The notes beneath the pieces were generated by a model. It did no database searches and had not been told where the DNA came from. It saw only the letters and a program-made list of their open reading frames with translations. A program made the position numbers and the translations under genes. Of a stretch of 64,000 nt of DNA, positions 1 through 8,566 are shown in pieces. The stretch is from Verrucomicrobiota bacterium (GTDB lineage Bacteria > Verrucomicrobiota > Verrucomicrobiia > Limisphaerales > J093): NCBI GenBank assembly GCA_016716505.1, contig JADJWF010000006.1, positions 62,001 through 126,000 of the forward strand, given 5' to 3'. Position 1 is the stretch's first letter. Each line of letters begins with the position of its first letter.

Positions 1-630
1 CTGAATCACGATCGAGTTCACGTTTCCGTTGGCCACTGCGTCGAAGGTCGCATCGAGGTTGCCATCAGGATGCAAACGGAGAATCTCACTCACCCCAACC
101 CCGGCGACGATGGTCGCCGGTTGACCCACCAGGATCTTACCGTCCGGCTGGAGCGCGATCACGGAAGCCTCGGTCAGGCCGGTGGGATTGAACGCTTCGT
201 CGAGGCTGCCATCCGGATTGAGCCGGCAAAGACCGATGCGGGGCTGGCCGTTAACGGTGCTGAAGGGGCCTCCCACCAAGATCTTGCCGTCTGGTTGAAT
301 TGCGACGGATATCGCCTCCCGGTTCAAAACCGGCGCGAACGGGGCATCAAGCGCGCCATCCGGCTGGAACCGTCCAAGCCACGAGCGCGCTCGGTCGCTG
401 ATGAGGAGGTAATTGCCGCCAAGGATGACCTTGCCGTCCGGCTGAACCGCGATCGCGTTCACCCGGCCGGAGACTTGGGGATTGAAAGTGTCCAAGGGTG
501 GAGCTTGGGCTTCGATCCGTGGCATGCCGGCCAGCCATACCGATAAAATGAGCGCGCCGACGGCGGCCGCGCGTTGGCGGCGGGTTCTTGGGTCGTGGGT
601 CTTGAACGACCGAGGTAGCGTTTGTTTCAT
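1..630 (-). CDS. Delta-60 repeat secreted protein, N-terminal part (runs off the left edge)
   Basis: The 210 codons visible start at an ATG at 630 with GGAG about 12 bases upstream and stay open to base 1, so the C-terminus is missing. The N-terminus has a basic stretch (residues 5-20), a hydrophobic core (about 21-36) and an AxA-type cleavage site near residue 43, so it should be exported. The rest is a run of units about 50-60 residues apart, each with a QPDGKI(L/V)(V/G)G core followed by LDxxF; three are complete and a fourth begins at the edge. This is the uncharacterised delta-60 repeat family, thought to form beta-propeller-like surface proteins. Ligand and role are unknown. Confidence 0.88.
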   Translation of the reverse strand, partial: MKQTLPRSFKTHDPRTRRQRAAAVGALILSVWLAGMPRIEAQAPPLDTFNPQVSGRVNAIAVQPDGKVILGGNYLLISDRARSWLGRFQPDGALDAPFAPVLNREAISVAIQPDGKILVGGPFSTVNGQPRIGLCRLNPDGSLDEAFNPTGLTEASVIALQPDGKILVGQPATIVAGVGVSEILRLHPDGNLDATFDAVANGNVNSIVIQ

Positions 631-999
631 GTGGAAATCTCCGTCCAGAGCGGATTCAAAGCCGACGTCTCCCGGCATTGGCCATGGCCGCACCCTCACC
701 GCCCCATTCCCGTGGCGCCAGTTCGCCGGGTTCGCGGTCCACGCCTGGAGACCCCTTCAGCCGCCCCATGCGGGCGCGAAACGTAGAGACCCGCCCCGGA
801 ATTTGCAAAGCTGTTTCTCACGGCGGCAAGTAGCGGGGGCGATGGTTTCCGCGCAATGGCGCCACTCGATGGATGCGGCGGGAGAAGATTTTACCCGCGC
901 GTGACCAGCCCGTAACTCGCCGGCTGGCTGATTCGGCCAGCCAAATTTCCAAAGTGACTGGTGCGCGGAAGCGTCCGCAACTACCTTCGGGACTGCGTT
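631..999. other. Divergent intergenic region, no gene seen
   Basis: This 369-base stretch separates the minus-strand delta-60 gene from the plus-strand DUF1015 gene, so both promoters should lie here. Open frames crossing it have no recognisable protein character. I saw no convincing -35/-10 pair, repeat or RNA gene. Confidence 0.5.
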
Positions 1000-2214
1000 A
1001 TGGCTCTCGTTAATCCCTTCGCCGCGCTGCGACCCCAGCCCGAACTCGCCGCCCGGATTTGTGAACTGCCCTACGACGTGATGTCGTCGGAAGAGGCCCG
1101 CGCGATGGCGGCGGGCAATCCGTTGAGTTTTCTCCGCGTGAGCAAACCGGAGATTGAACTTTCCTCCACCGTGCATCCGTATGCACCCGAGGTGTACGCC
1201 CGAGGTGCCGCGAACTTCCGCCGACTCATTGCCGAGGGTGCTCTGCGGCAGGACAGCGCGCCCGCGTTTTACCTGTACCGTCAAGTCATGGGAGGGCACT
1301 CGCAGGTCGGGCTGGTGGCGACCACGAGTTGCCAGGAGTACCTCGATGGCGTTATTCGGCGCCACGAGTTGACGCGTCCGGACAAGGAGGACGACCGAGT
1401 GCGACACATTGAAGCGTTGAACGCGCAGACCGGCCCGGCTTTTCTGGCGTACCGCGCCGACCCCACCATTGACGGGTTTGTGGCGGCGCGGACGGCGGTG
1501 CCGCCGGCGGTGGACTTCACCGCCGCCGATGGCATCCGGCATTCGGCATGGGCGGTGGGCGAATCGTCAGACATCGAGTTTCTGCGCGCGGCCTTTGCGG
1601 GGATTCCGAGGCTCTACATCGCGGATGGCCATCATCGTTCGGCCGCGGCAGCCCGGGTCTTCCAAGCTCGAAAAGGGGAGGGGAACAGCGCGTGGTTCTT
1701 GTCGGTCATCTTTCCCCACGATCAGCTTCAGATCCTTCCGTATCATCGGGTGGTGAAAGACCTTCGCGGCCTTTTGCAGGAAGACTTCCTGGTTCGGCTC
1801 GCGGCGGTGTTTGAGATCGTCGGGGGCGATGTTGCTGCGCCAGTTCGCAAACACGAGGTGGGCCTTTATCTGGGCGGGCGCTGGCGGGTGCTGCGTTTCC
1901 GCCCCGAACGGCTGGCGGGACGGAACGGTGTGGACGCGCTGGATGTCAGCCTGCTGCAGGAACTGGTGCTGGCACCGATTCTCGGCATCGAAAACCCGCG
2001 GACCAGCGAGCGCATCAGCTTCGTGGGCGGGATTCGGGGCACCCCGGAGTTGGAACGTCTCGTCAACAGCGGCGACTACGCCTGCGCTTTCGCGATGTTT
2101 CCGACGGACATCGCCGACCTGATGGCCATTGCCGATGCCGGCGGCATCATGCCCCCGAAAAGCACTTGGTTCGAGCCGAAGCTGCGCGACGGCATGTTCT
2201 GCCATCTGATCTGA
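1000..2214 (+). CDS. DUF1015 family protein
   Basis: A 404-residue soluble protein. The chosen start is the ATG at 1000, because the family begins with a short PFxALRPxPELA segment, seen here at residues 5-15; a GTG 13 codons upstream is in frame but adds an untypical leader. Further family marks are PYDVMSSEEAR near residue 25 and a central YIADGHHR motif near residue 207. DUF1015 proteins occur widely in anaerobes and Verrucomicrobiota, sometimes near serine metabolism genes, but have no settled biochemical role. PolX follows 52 bases downstream on the same strand and may be co-transcribed; no functional link is obvious. Confidence 0.9.
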   Translation: MALVNPFAALRPQPELAARICELPYDVMSSEEARAMAAGNPLSFLRVSKPEIELSSTVHPYAPEVYARGAANFRRLIAEGALRQDSAPAFYLYRQVMGGHSQVGLVATTSCQEYLDGVIRRHELTRPDKEDDRVRHIEALNAQTGPAFLAYRADPTIDGFVAARTAVPPAVDFTAADGIRHSAWAVGESSDIEFLRAAFAGIPRLYIADGHHRSAAAARVFQARKGEGNSAWFLSVIFPHDQLQILPYHRVVKDLRGLLQEDFLVRLAAVFEIVGGDVAAPVRKHEVGLYLGGRWRVLRFRPERLAGRNGVDALDVSLLQELVLAPILGIENPRTSERISFVGGIRGTPELERLVNSGDYACAFAMFPTDIADLMAIADAGGIMPPKSTWFEPKLRDGMFCHLI

Positions 2215-2266
2215 TGCCGGGCGAATTCCCATTGGCCCGGCGGCTGCCGCCTCGCATAGTCGTCGT

Positions 2267-4018
2267 ATGGACAAGGAACAAGTCGCCGAAATCCTGAGCG
2301 AGATCGGGGTGCTGCTCGAACTGAAGGGCGAAAACCCTTTCAAGACTCGCGCCTACCAGAACGCTGCGCGCGCGCTGGAGGGCCTGTCGGAACCCTTGGA
2401 GAAGGTGGTTGCGGAGGGAAGACTCGGCGGCATCAAAGGCGTGGGCGAGGCCCTGCGGGAGAAGATCACCACGTTGGTGACCACCGGACGCCTGCCCTAC
2501 TACGAGGAGCTGCGCGCCTCGATTCCGCCGGGCCTGGTGGAAATGCTCAATCTGCCCGGCGTGGGGCCCAAGAAGGTCAAGGCTCTCTGGGAACGTCTCG
2601 GGATTACGTCCGTCGAGCAACTTGAACTCGCGTGCCGGGAAGGGAAAGTCGCGACGCTGGATGGTTTCGGCGAAAAGACCCAGACGAAGATCCTCGAAGG
2701 CATCCAGTTCCGCCGGCAGTACGCCGCCCGCCATTTGTTGAGCGACGCCTTGTCCGTGGCGGAGCCCATTCTGGAAAACCTGCGCGGCCACCCGGACGTG
2801 ATCCGTTGCAGCACGGCCGGCAGTGTGCGGCGCTTCAAGGAGGTCATCGGTGACGTGGATTTCCTCGTTTCGTCCCGGGCGCCCGCCACCGTCATTGATT
2901 ACTTCACCGGCCAGGAAGGCGTGTTGAGCGTTTCCGCCAAGGGGGACACCAAGGCCAGCGTGATTCTCGCTGGCGGAATCCAGGCTGACCTCCGGGTCGT
3001 CAGCGACGCCGAGTATCCCTTTGCGCTGGCCTACTTCACCGGCAGCAAGGAGCACAACATTGTCATGCGCCAACGGGCCATCCAGCGCGGCCTGCGGCTG
3101 AACGAGTACGGCCTCTTTCGTTCCTCCGAGGAGACGCGCGATCCGACGCTGCGGGTTCCTTGCCACACGGAGGAAGAGATCTTTGCCGCGCTGGGCCTCG
3201 CGTATATCCCGCCCGAGTTGCGGGAGGACAAGGGTGAAATCGCCGCCGCTGAGGAGGGGCCGTTGCCACGCCTGGTGGAGTGGACCGATCTCAAGGGGTC
3301 GCTGCACAACCACTCGAACTGGAGTGATGGCCGTCATTCTCTCGAGGAAATCGCGGGCCACATGCGCGACCTCGGGTTGAGTTACTGGGCGATCACCGAC
3401 CACTCGCGCGCGTCCTTTCAGGCCAACGGGCTGACTGCCGAGCGCGTTCGCGAGCAGATCGGGGCGATCCGGCGGGTCAACGAAGCCTGCGCTGAAGAAG
3501 GCTCCGACTTCCGTCTCCTGCCCGGCATCGAGGTGGACATTCTCCGGGACGGACTGGATCTGCCGGACGACCTCCTAGCAGAACTGGACGTGGTGGTGGC
3601 CAGTCTCCACGTGGCGGGGGGGGACGAGGCCGACAACACCCGTCGGCTGATCCGCGCGGCCGAGCATCCGCTGGTTCACATCCTTGGCCACCTCACCGGC
3701 CGCCTGCTTCTCCAGCGCGAACCGTACAGGGTCAACCAGACGGCCGTGATTGACGCGTGTGCGGAAACCGGCACCTGGATCGAACTCAACTGCAATCCCC
3801 GCCGGTTCGACCTCGACTGGCGACTCTGGCACTACGCACGGAGCAAGGGTGTGAAGTGTGTCATCAACCCGGACGCCCACCGCCACGAGCACGTGGGCTT
3901 TCTGCGGCTGGGCGCGGGGGTGGCGCGCAAGGGAGGCCTGACAAAGGGCGACGTCGTTAACACGCTTCCACTCGAGCAACTGCGGAAGGAACTGGCCAGG
4001 AAACGCGCGGGGCGTTGA
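2267..4018 (+). CDS. polX: DNA polymerase/3'-5' exonuclease PolX
   Basis: A 583-residue family X DNA polymerase with the usual bacterial layout. Residues 1-160 hold the 8-kDa-like and helix-hairpin-helix region (GIKGVGEALREKI, LPGVGPKKVKALWE). About 160-320 is the nucleotidyltransferase palm with GSVRRFKEVIGDVDFLV, which carries two of the metal-binding aspartates. About 340-583 is the PHP phosphoesterase domain, starting SLHNHSNWSDG and including ITDHS and a late NPDAHRH. The family fills short gaps in base-excision repair, and the PHP part gives Mn-dependent 3'-5' exonuclease activity. Length is normal and the key residues I can place are present. There is no Shine-Dalgarno sequence before the ATG. 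Confidence 0.95.
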   Translation: MDKEQVAEILSEIGVLLELKGENPFKTRAYQNAARALEGLSEPLEKVVAEGRLGGIKGVGEALREKITTLVTTGRLPYYEELRASIPPGLVEMLNLPGVGPKKVKALWERLGITSVEQLELACREGKVATLDGFGEKTQTKILEGIQFRRQYAARHLLSDALSVAEPILENLRGHPDVIRCSTAGSVRRFKEVIGDVDFLVSSRAPATVIDYFTGQEGVLSVSAKGDTKASVILAGGIQADLRVVSDAEYPFALAYFTGSKEHNIVMRQRAIQRGLRLNEYGLFRSSEETRDPTLRVPCHTEEEIFAALGLAYIPPELREDKGEIAAAEEGPLPRLVEWTDLKGSLHNHSNWSDGRHSLEEIAGHMRDLGLSYWAITDHSRASFQANGLTAERVREQIGAIRRVNEACAEEGSDFRLLPGIEVDILRDGLDLPDDLLAELDVVVASLHVAGGDEADNTRRLIRAAEHPLVHILGHLTGRLLLQREPYRVNQTAVIDACAETGTWIELNCNPRRFDLDWRLWHYARSKGVKCVINPDAHRHEHVGFLRLGAGVARKGGLTKGDVVNTLPLEQLRKELARKRAGR

Positions 4019-4047
4019 GCGATGGCCCACTCGCCGGGCGGGGGCTG

Positions 4048-6853
4048 CTACCACCTCAGCCGGAAGAAGTGGGCGCCTGAGTCCTCCCGCTGGGCGAGCG
4101 TGATGGAGTACGGCGATTGGCCCGGCGAGTTGGTTTCCAAGGTCAGCCAGTCGCGTAAATTCGTCGAGAACTCGAGGACTTGGGCCAACCCCGCCGGTGT
4201 CTCGATGGTCAAATGCAGCGCCCGGTTCGGTCCGGCTTCGACGCCAACGAAACGCGGGCCCGCTTCGAATCGCAGCACGGCGGTCGCGCCCGGGGCGAGC
4301 GACACAGGCCAGCCGCCATCGCTTGGTGCCACGCGCGAGCCGGACAGTAGTTCGGTGACCACGGGCTGGTCAGGCACCCCGGCGTCCCGCCGCACCAAGC
4401 GCACCCGCCCGGCCTGGGGTTTGGCGGTATCGTTGAGGAACGTGAGAAAGGTGACGCCGTTGGTCGTTGGTCCGAAGCGCTCGATGAAAATCTGCGGATT
4501 GTCACACACGGCGCCAGTCAGCGGTTGCCAGCCGGCTTCCGCCACCTGCTTGACCAGGGGGATGTAGCGTTTGAACAGGGCCCGATCGCGGTTGTACCAG
4601 GTCGGATTCTGCCAGTACGGGTTCTCCGAGGCGTTGTGGCTGAACATTGACGGGAAAAAGCCGTAAAAGAGACAGCGCTGGAAGTAGCGCTCCACCAGGT
4701 CCGGGGTGAACCGATTGTAGTCGGTGTTCATGAGCAACAGATACGGCTTGCCGCCCGCCAGCGTTCGCCACAAGCAGGCTTGCGAATCCGAGACCGCCCG
4801 GTAGCTGCCGCCCGAAAGCCAGTCGGTCTCCGTGCCCATCGCGTCCAGCCACGGCACCAGGAAGCTGAAGCGGTAGGGTACGCTGTTGGCAAACATCAGC
4901 CCGCCGAGCCGATGCACGTCCTCGCTGATCCAGCGCGTGAACTCATAAATGGCCAGCCCCTTGAACAAGGCCGGCTGGCGGCTGTCCGGGGCGAAGGTGA
5001 GCGGCACGGTCGAGTAACGGAAATGCTCGCGCCGGAAGTTCAGGTCGGCAGTGACGTACCCCTCCAGCGAGTCCAGGTATTCGCCGTCGAGCCGCGCTTT
5101 TGCCGTGGGGCCGTAGAGCTGATCCTTGATGGCGTCGTTCCAGTGGACGGTGGCGCCATTGGGCGAGGCGGGCAGATGGGGATTGGGGTTGAGGCTCCAC
5201 ACGGCGCCATTCGCCCACGGTTCGTTCCGGAAGAGGAGGGCGGGTCGGCCGTCCGGTTCGGACATCGCGGCGGCTTGCGTGGCCAGCGCCATCTGGCGCT
5301 GGCGGCCGGCCGGGCCGGTCGCGTATTGCTCACGGACGCGCAAAGCCTCGGCCTCAGTCCGCGGCAACTCCGGCGCCATGGGCATCCACCAGGTCATGGG
5401 CTCGGTGTACCGGAAGCTCAGCACGCCGTGGGCGTCGTCCCACGCGACGTTGTTGTCGCCCTCGTGATAGCGGAAGCCGAAGTCCTGCCAGCCTTCCACC
5501 GTGCTCACGTCGGTGAACGGTATCCAGATGCCCTGCTCGCGCGAGCGCACCGCGAAGTGGTCGGGGAAGATTTGCTGGAACCGCTGCCACGCAGCGAAAG
5601 CCCCCCTCCGGATCGAACCGAAACAGGACGAAGCGAAATCTCGCCCCGCCTGGCAGGCGTTCTGTTTCGGGGACGAGGCCGAAATCCCACGCGATGAAGA
5701 ACTGCTGCGTGCCCGCATGATAGACGAGCCGGAACTGCGCCGGCCGGCCCATGTCGAGCGCCAAGGCGAGGCCGAATGGGCTGGTGTGAATGGCCGCCAG
5801 CGGATAGGCGGACATCGTCCCCGTGGTGCCGCAGCCGACCGAGTTCACCCGGGTGAACTCGGTGTTCCCCCCGATGGTCCGGTGGGAGCGGATGTCGTCG
5901 CCCCAGATCCAACCACGGGCGTCCACGGGCAGCGCGAAGAGGAGCAACACCGCGCGGTCGCTGCCGCGGGTGTCGGCCAGCGTGCCTTCGATGGCCAGGT
6001 GATCGGCGGCGGCGTGAATCTGACTGTCGAGGGCAAGCCCGAGCTCCGGACACGCGCCGTCGGCGAAAGCGAACAGGTCCGACCCGGCGGCCACGTCACG
6101 GGCGAAAAAGCCGCCCGGCGCGTTGGCGGTCAGGTTGCTCTCGCCAACCCGGAGAGACGCCACGCGCTGGCCGCGCATCACCAAGCGCAGTTCATCGGCA
6201 GTCGAGTATTCACGCGGTTCCCCGACAAGTGGCGGCGGCGGTTCCACCGGCTCCATGGGCGTGCCCTGGAACAAGATCGTGCTGCTGTCGGAGCCCGTTT
6301 CCGTCACGGAAACGTCGTCAAACCACACCTGTCCTGCCTTGCCCCGCAGCAGACAGTGGACCGTCAGCGAGCGCACGGGCTTGTCGGGCACGATCACGAG
6401 CTCGCGCCGCTCCCAATCGTGGGTGCCGGTGGCGAAGTTCGCCGTTTGTCCCCATAGGGGAGAGCCGTCGGCGTAAACCAGGTCCACGTACAGTGAGTAG
6501 CCGCTGTCGCGCCCGCCCGTGACACCTTCGGCCCGGCTCCAACCACTGACCACGAGGGGCAGTGCGTTCGTGCGGTTGAGCGTCAAGGTCTGGCTGGCGC
6601 CGCGCCAGCCGGTCGTGTCCGGGGCGGCACAGGCCAGGGCCTGCGAGCCGTTCCGGCCTTCGCCGGACGCGATGCGGTAGCCCTGAGGCGCCGCTTGCCA
6701 GAAGTTGAGCGCGCCGCCCTGTCGCGTCTCGAAGCCGCCGTTGCGAATCAAGTTGGTCGCGGTCGTTGGGCTCGAAACGACGCGCAGCACGGGCGTCCCT
6801 GCTTGAAGGTTCCAGTCGGCGCTCAGAACCAGTGCCGCCAGCAACCAGATCAT
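4048..6853 (-). CDS. Large secreted protein with N-terminal carbohydrate-binding-like module, broken by one frameshift
   Basis: Two minus-strand frames join into one protein of about 930 residues. The first begins at ATG 6853 (a GTG at 6907 is also in frame) with a hydrophobic signal segment and then NLIRNGGFE, the start of a CenC/CBM4_9-like jelly-roll module of about 160 residues ending VWFDDVSVTE. It continues to about 5607; the second frame resumes there and runs to 4048, ending in SGAHFFRLRW, a tail common on secreted Verrucomicrobial proteins. The switch lies at a run of six C at 5601-5606: removing one base joins the frames cleanly (DPEGAFAAWQRF). The central 600 residues are aromatic-rich and resemble a sugar-active protein, but I do not recognise a glycoside hydrolase family or a catalytic pair. 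Confidence 0.75.
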
Positions 6854-7138
6854 GCCGCGTTGAAGGTTGCGCGCGGGGGGCAGGATCGTTGAAGACCGGT
6901 ATGTCACGCGGAACGGTTAGCCCGTGGCAGCATGTTCCGCCAGCCGAAGTTGGCTGGACAGATGCGACCCAACCGGCGGAAGTGGGAGCAGAGCGCCGTC
7001 GCTGGTCTCTTGGCCCGGCCGGCCCCGGCAGCATCTGGCTCCTACTGAACGGCCCTTGGCGGGGCGACACTCACCGTCCTCGGCGCATGGCCCGCTCTCG
7101 CCGTGGAAGCCGGGCCGCCGCCAGCACGCAACGCCGCG

Positions 7139-7576
7139 TCACACGCGATCATGGAGGAAAGCCGCTTCGTTCATGGCCACTTTCCATCCCTAGAAGCACC
7201 CGAGGACTCCGCACTGGATGCATCGGACTCCGACATACAGCCAGCGAATCGCCGAGGGATCATCATCGCGATAGAGAGAGAATCCTACGCCAACGTTCAT
7301 GGCCTTCGATCCGCACTCCTCGCAAACGCATGTTTCGGGGCTCGCCTCGGCCCAGTAGGACTCGCTGTCACAGATGAAATGCTGGGCGCCGCAAGAGCAG
7401 CACTGGCGGCGGGCCACCCCTTCAGCGTCGTCGGCCTCGAGAACGAACACCTTCGCTCCGCAGTGGCAACGCGCCAAACGAAACTCGTGAACCTCATACC
7501 CCTCCGGCGCGTAGGCTTCCAGGAAGACGCGAATATCCCCCGGGCGCCCCGCCGACCCACCATCGTCCTGACGTGT
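7139..7576 (-). pseudogene. Zinc-ribbon protein gene lacking a start codon and carrying an internal stop
   Basis: The open frame codes for a compact cysteine-rich protein with four CxC/CxxC-type pairs: CHC, CCSC, CVCEEC and CIQC, enough for two zinc ribbons. It is preceded by 33 codons of protein-like sequence (EAYAPEGYEVHEFRLARCHC) that contain no ATG, GTG or TTG after a TAG at 7577-7579; the first usable start is the TTG at 7475-7477, just before the first cysteines. The frame stops at TAG 7190-7192 right after GVLGCF, but protein-like codons (GWKVAMNEAAFLHDRV) continue to TGA at 7139. This looks like one gene that lost its start and gained a nonsense codon, although a shortened 95-residue product from the TTG is possible. 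Function is unknown. Confidence 0.6.
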
Positions 7577-7612
7577 CTATCGCCACCTGCGGATGGCAGC
7601 GCTCGCGCGGTC

Positions 7613-8416
7613 TCAGTACATCGCGTCGTAGTTTTCCTGAATCTTGCCGTACTGGGGATTGACGGTTTCCACGTGGCCGTCGGGCATGCTGACGCACGCC
7701 TTGCCCTTCTTGAGAAATTCGTTCTGGGGCACCCGCTGCTTGCGGGCGAACTGGTGCCGGCCGCTCAGGGTGTTGCCGGGCGGCACAAATCGGCCGTCAT
7801 CCACGGGGTCGCCATCGGACCAGTTGGCACTGTCGCTGTTTTCCTCGACGATCATCAACTTTCGGGTCGGGTTGCGAATGGACGCCGTCTTGAAGTGCAG
7901 GGGCGGCACGCCCTGGCCGTAGAGCGAGGCGATGCCGCGGTTCTCAGTGCCAGACACGTAGCTGACCAGCGTGTAGGAGTAGAGGTAAGGGTTCTGGCCC
8001 GCCGGCGCTTTGCGCCATTTCATCTCCCGTTCCAAAGCATCGCGATCCGACGGGCAGCGGAAAAGATTGGTGGTGAAATTGCCGATGTAGCGGGCGATCG
8101 CGCTGTTTTGGACGTTGGTGTAGAAACTCGCCGGCAGCGTGGGGTCGTTGCCCTGGCGGGCCGTCAGGTTCCAGAAGATCCAGTCTTCCTTCATGGCCAC
8201 GTAGGCTCCTTTCGAAGCGGTGCCGGGGAAGGTGTCGTTGTTGTCCTCCGTGTACATCAGCATCGCGAGGGCAAGCTGCTTGAGGTTGCCGCGACAGACC
8301 GTTTGCTGACCTTTGCCTTTGGCCTTCGACAGCGCGGGCAACAACATACCCGCGAGGATGGCAATGATCGCGATGACGACGAGCAACTCGATCAGGGTGA
8401 AGCCACGTTTTTTCAT
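7613..8416 (-). CDS. Prepilin-like protein with N-terminal cleavage/methylation motif (copy 1)
   Basis: A 267-residue protein beginning MKKRGFTLIELLVVIAIIAI: a short basic leader, the G|FTLIE prepilin peptidase site and one long hydrophobic helix. After it come ALSKAKGKGQQTVCRGNLKQL and YTEDNNDTFPG, typical of the pseudopilin-like families (type II secretion G-like, DUF1559-like) expanded in Verrucomicrobiota and Planctomycetota. The C-terminus carries the usual MPDGHVETVNP segment. It should be processed by prepilin peptidase and held at the inner membrane or in a pseudopilus; individual roles are not known. It may share a transcript with the decayed zinc-ribbon gene downstream. Confidence 0.93.
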   Translation of the reverse strand: MKKRGFTLIELLVVIAIIAILAGMLLPALSKAKGKGQQTVCRGNLKQLALAMLMYTEDNNDTFPGTASKGAYVAMKEDWIFWNLTARQGNDPTLPASFYTNVQNSAIARYIGNFTTNLFRCPSDRDALEREMKWRKAPAGQNPYLYSYTLVSYVSGTENRGIASLYGQGVPPLHFKTASIRNPTRKLMIVEENSDSANWSDGDPVDDGRFVPPGNTLSGRHQFARKQRVPQNEFLKKGKACVSMPDGHVETVNPQYGKIQENYDAMY

Positions 8417-8518
8417 AAGCTGGAGGTTTGCCTCAAAGCAACCTCGCGAACGCCAATGAGCATGTCAAGCGCCGGTCGGGCCTCGACGGGACTGTGCGCG
8501 GAAAAGCCCACGGAAACG

Positions 8519-8544
8519 GGGCGGGGGCCATCGAGCCCCCGCCC
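8519..8544 (-). terminator. GC-rich hairpin after the TonB-dependent receptor gene
   Basis: A perfect 10-base stem (8519-8528 pairing with 8535-8544) closes a 6-base loop about 20 bases past the receptor stop. Read on the minus strand it is followed by only a short T-stretch, so it is a weak intrinsic terminator candidate. Confidence 0.5.
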
Positions 8545-8566
8545 ACGCGGGCGTAATTTCCCGTCG

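Noticed and set aside
7190..7192. Programmed stop-codon readthrough
   Set aside because: No downstream stem or known readthrough context is visible, and the same gene also lacks a start codon, so decay explains both.
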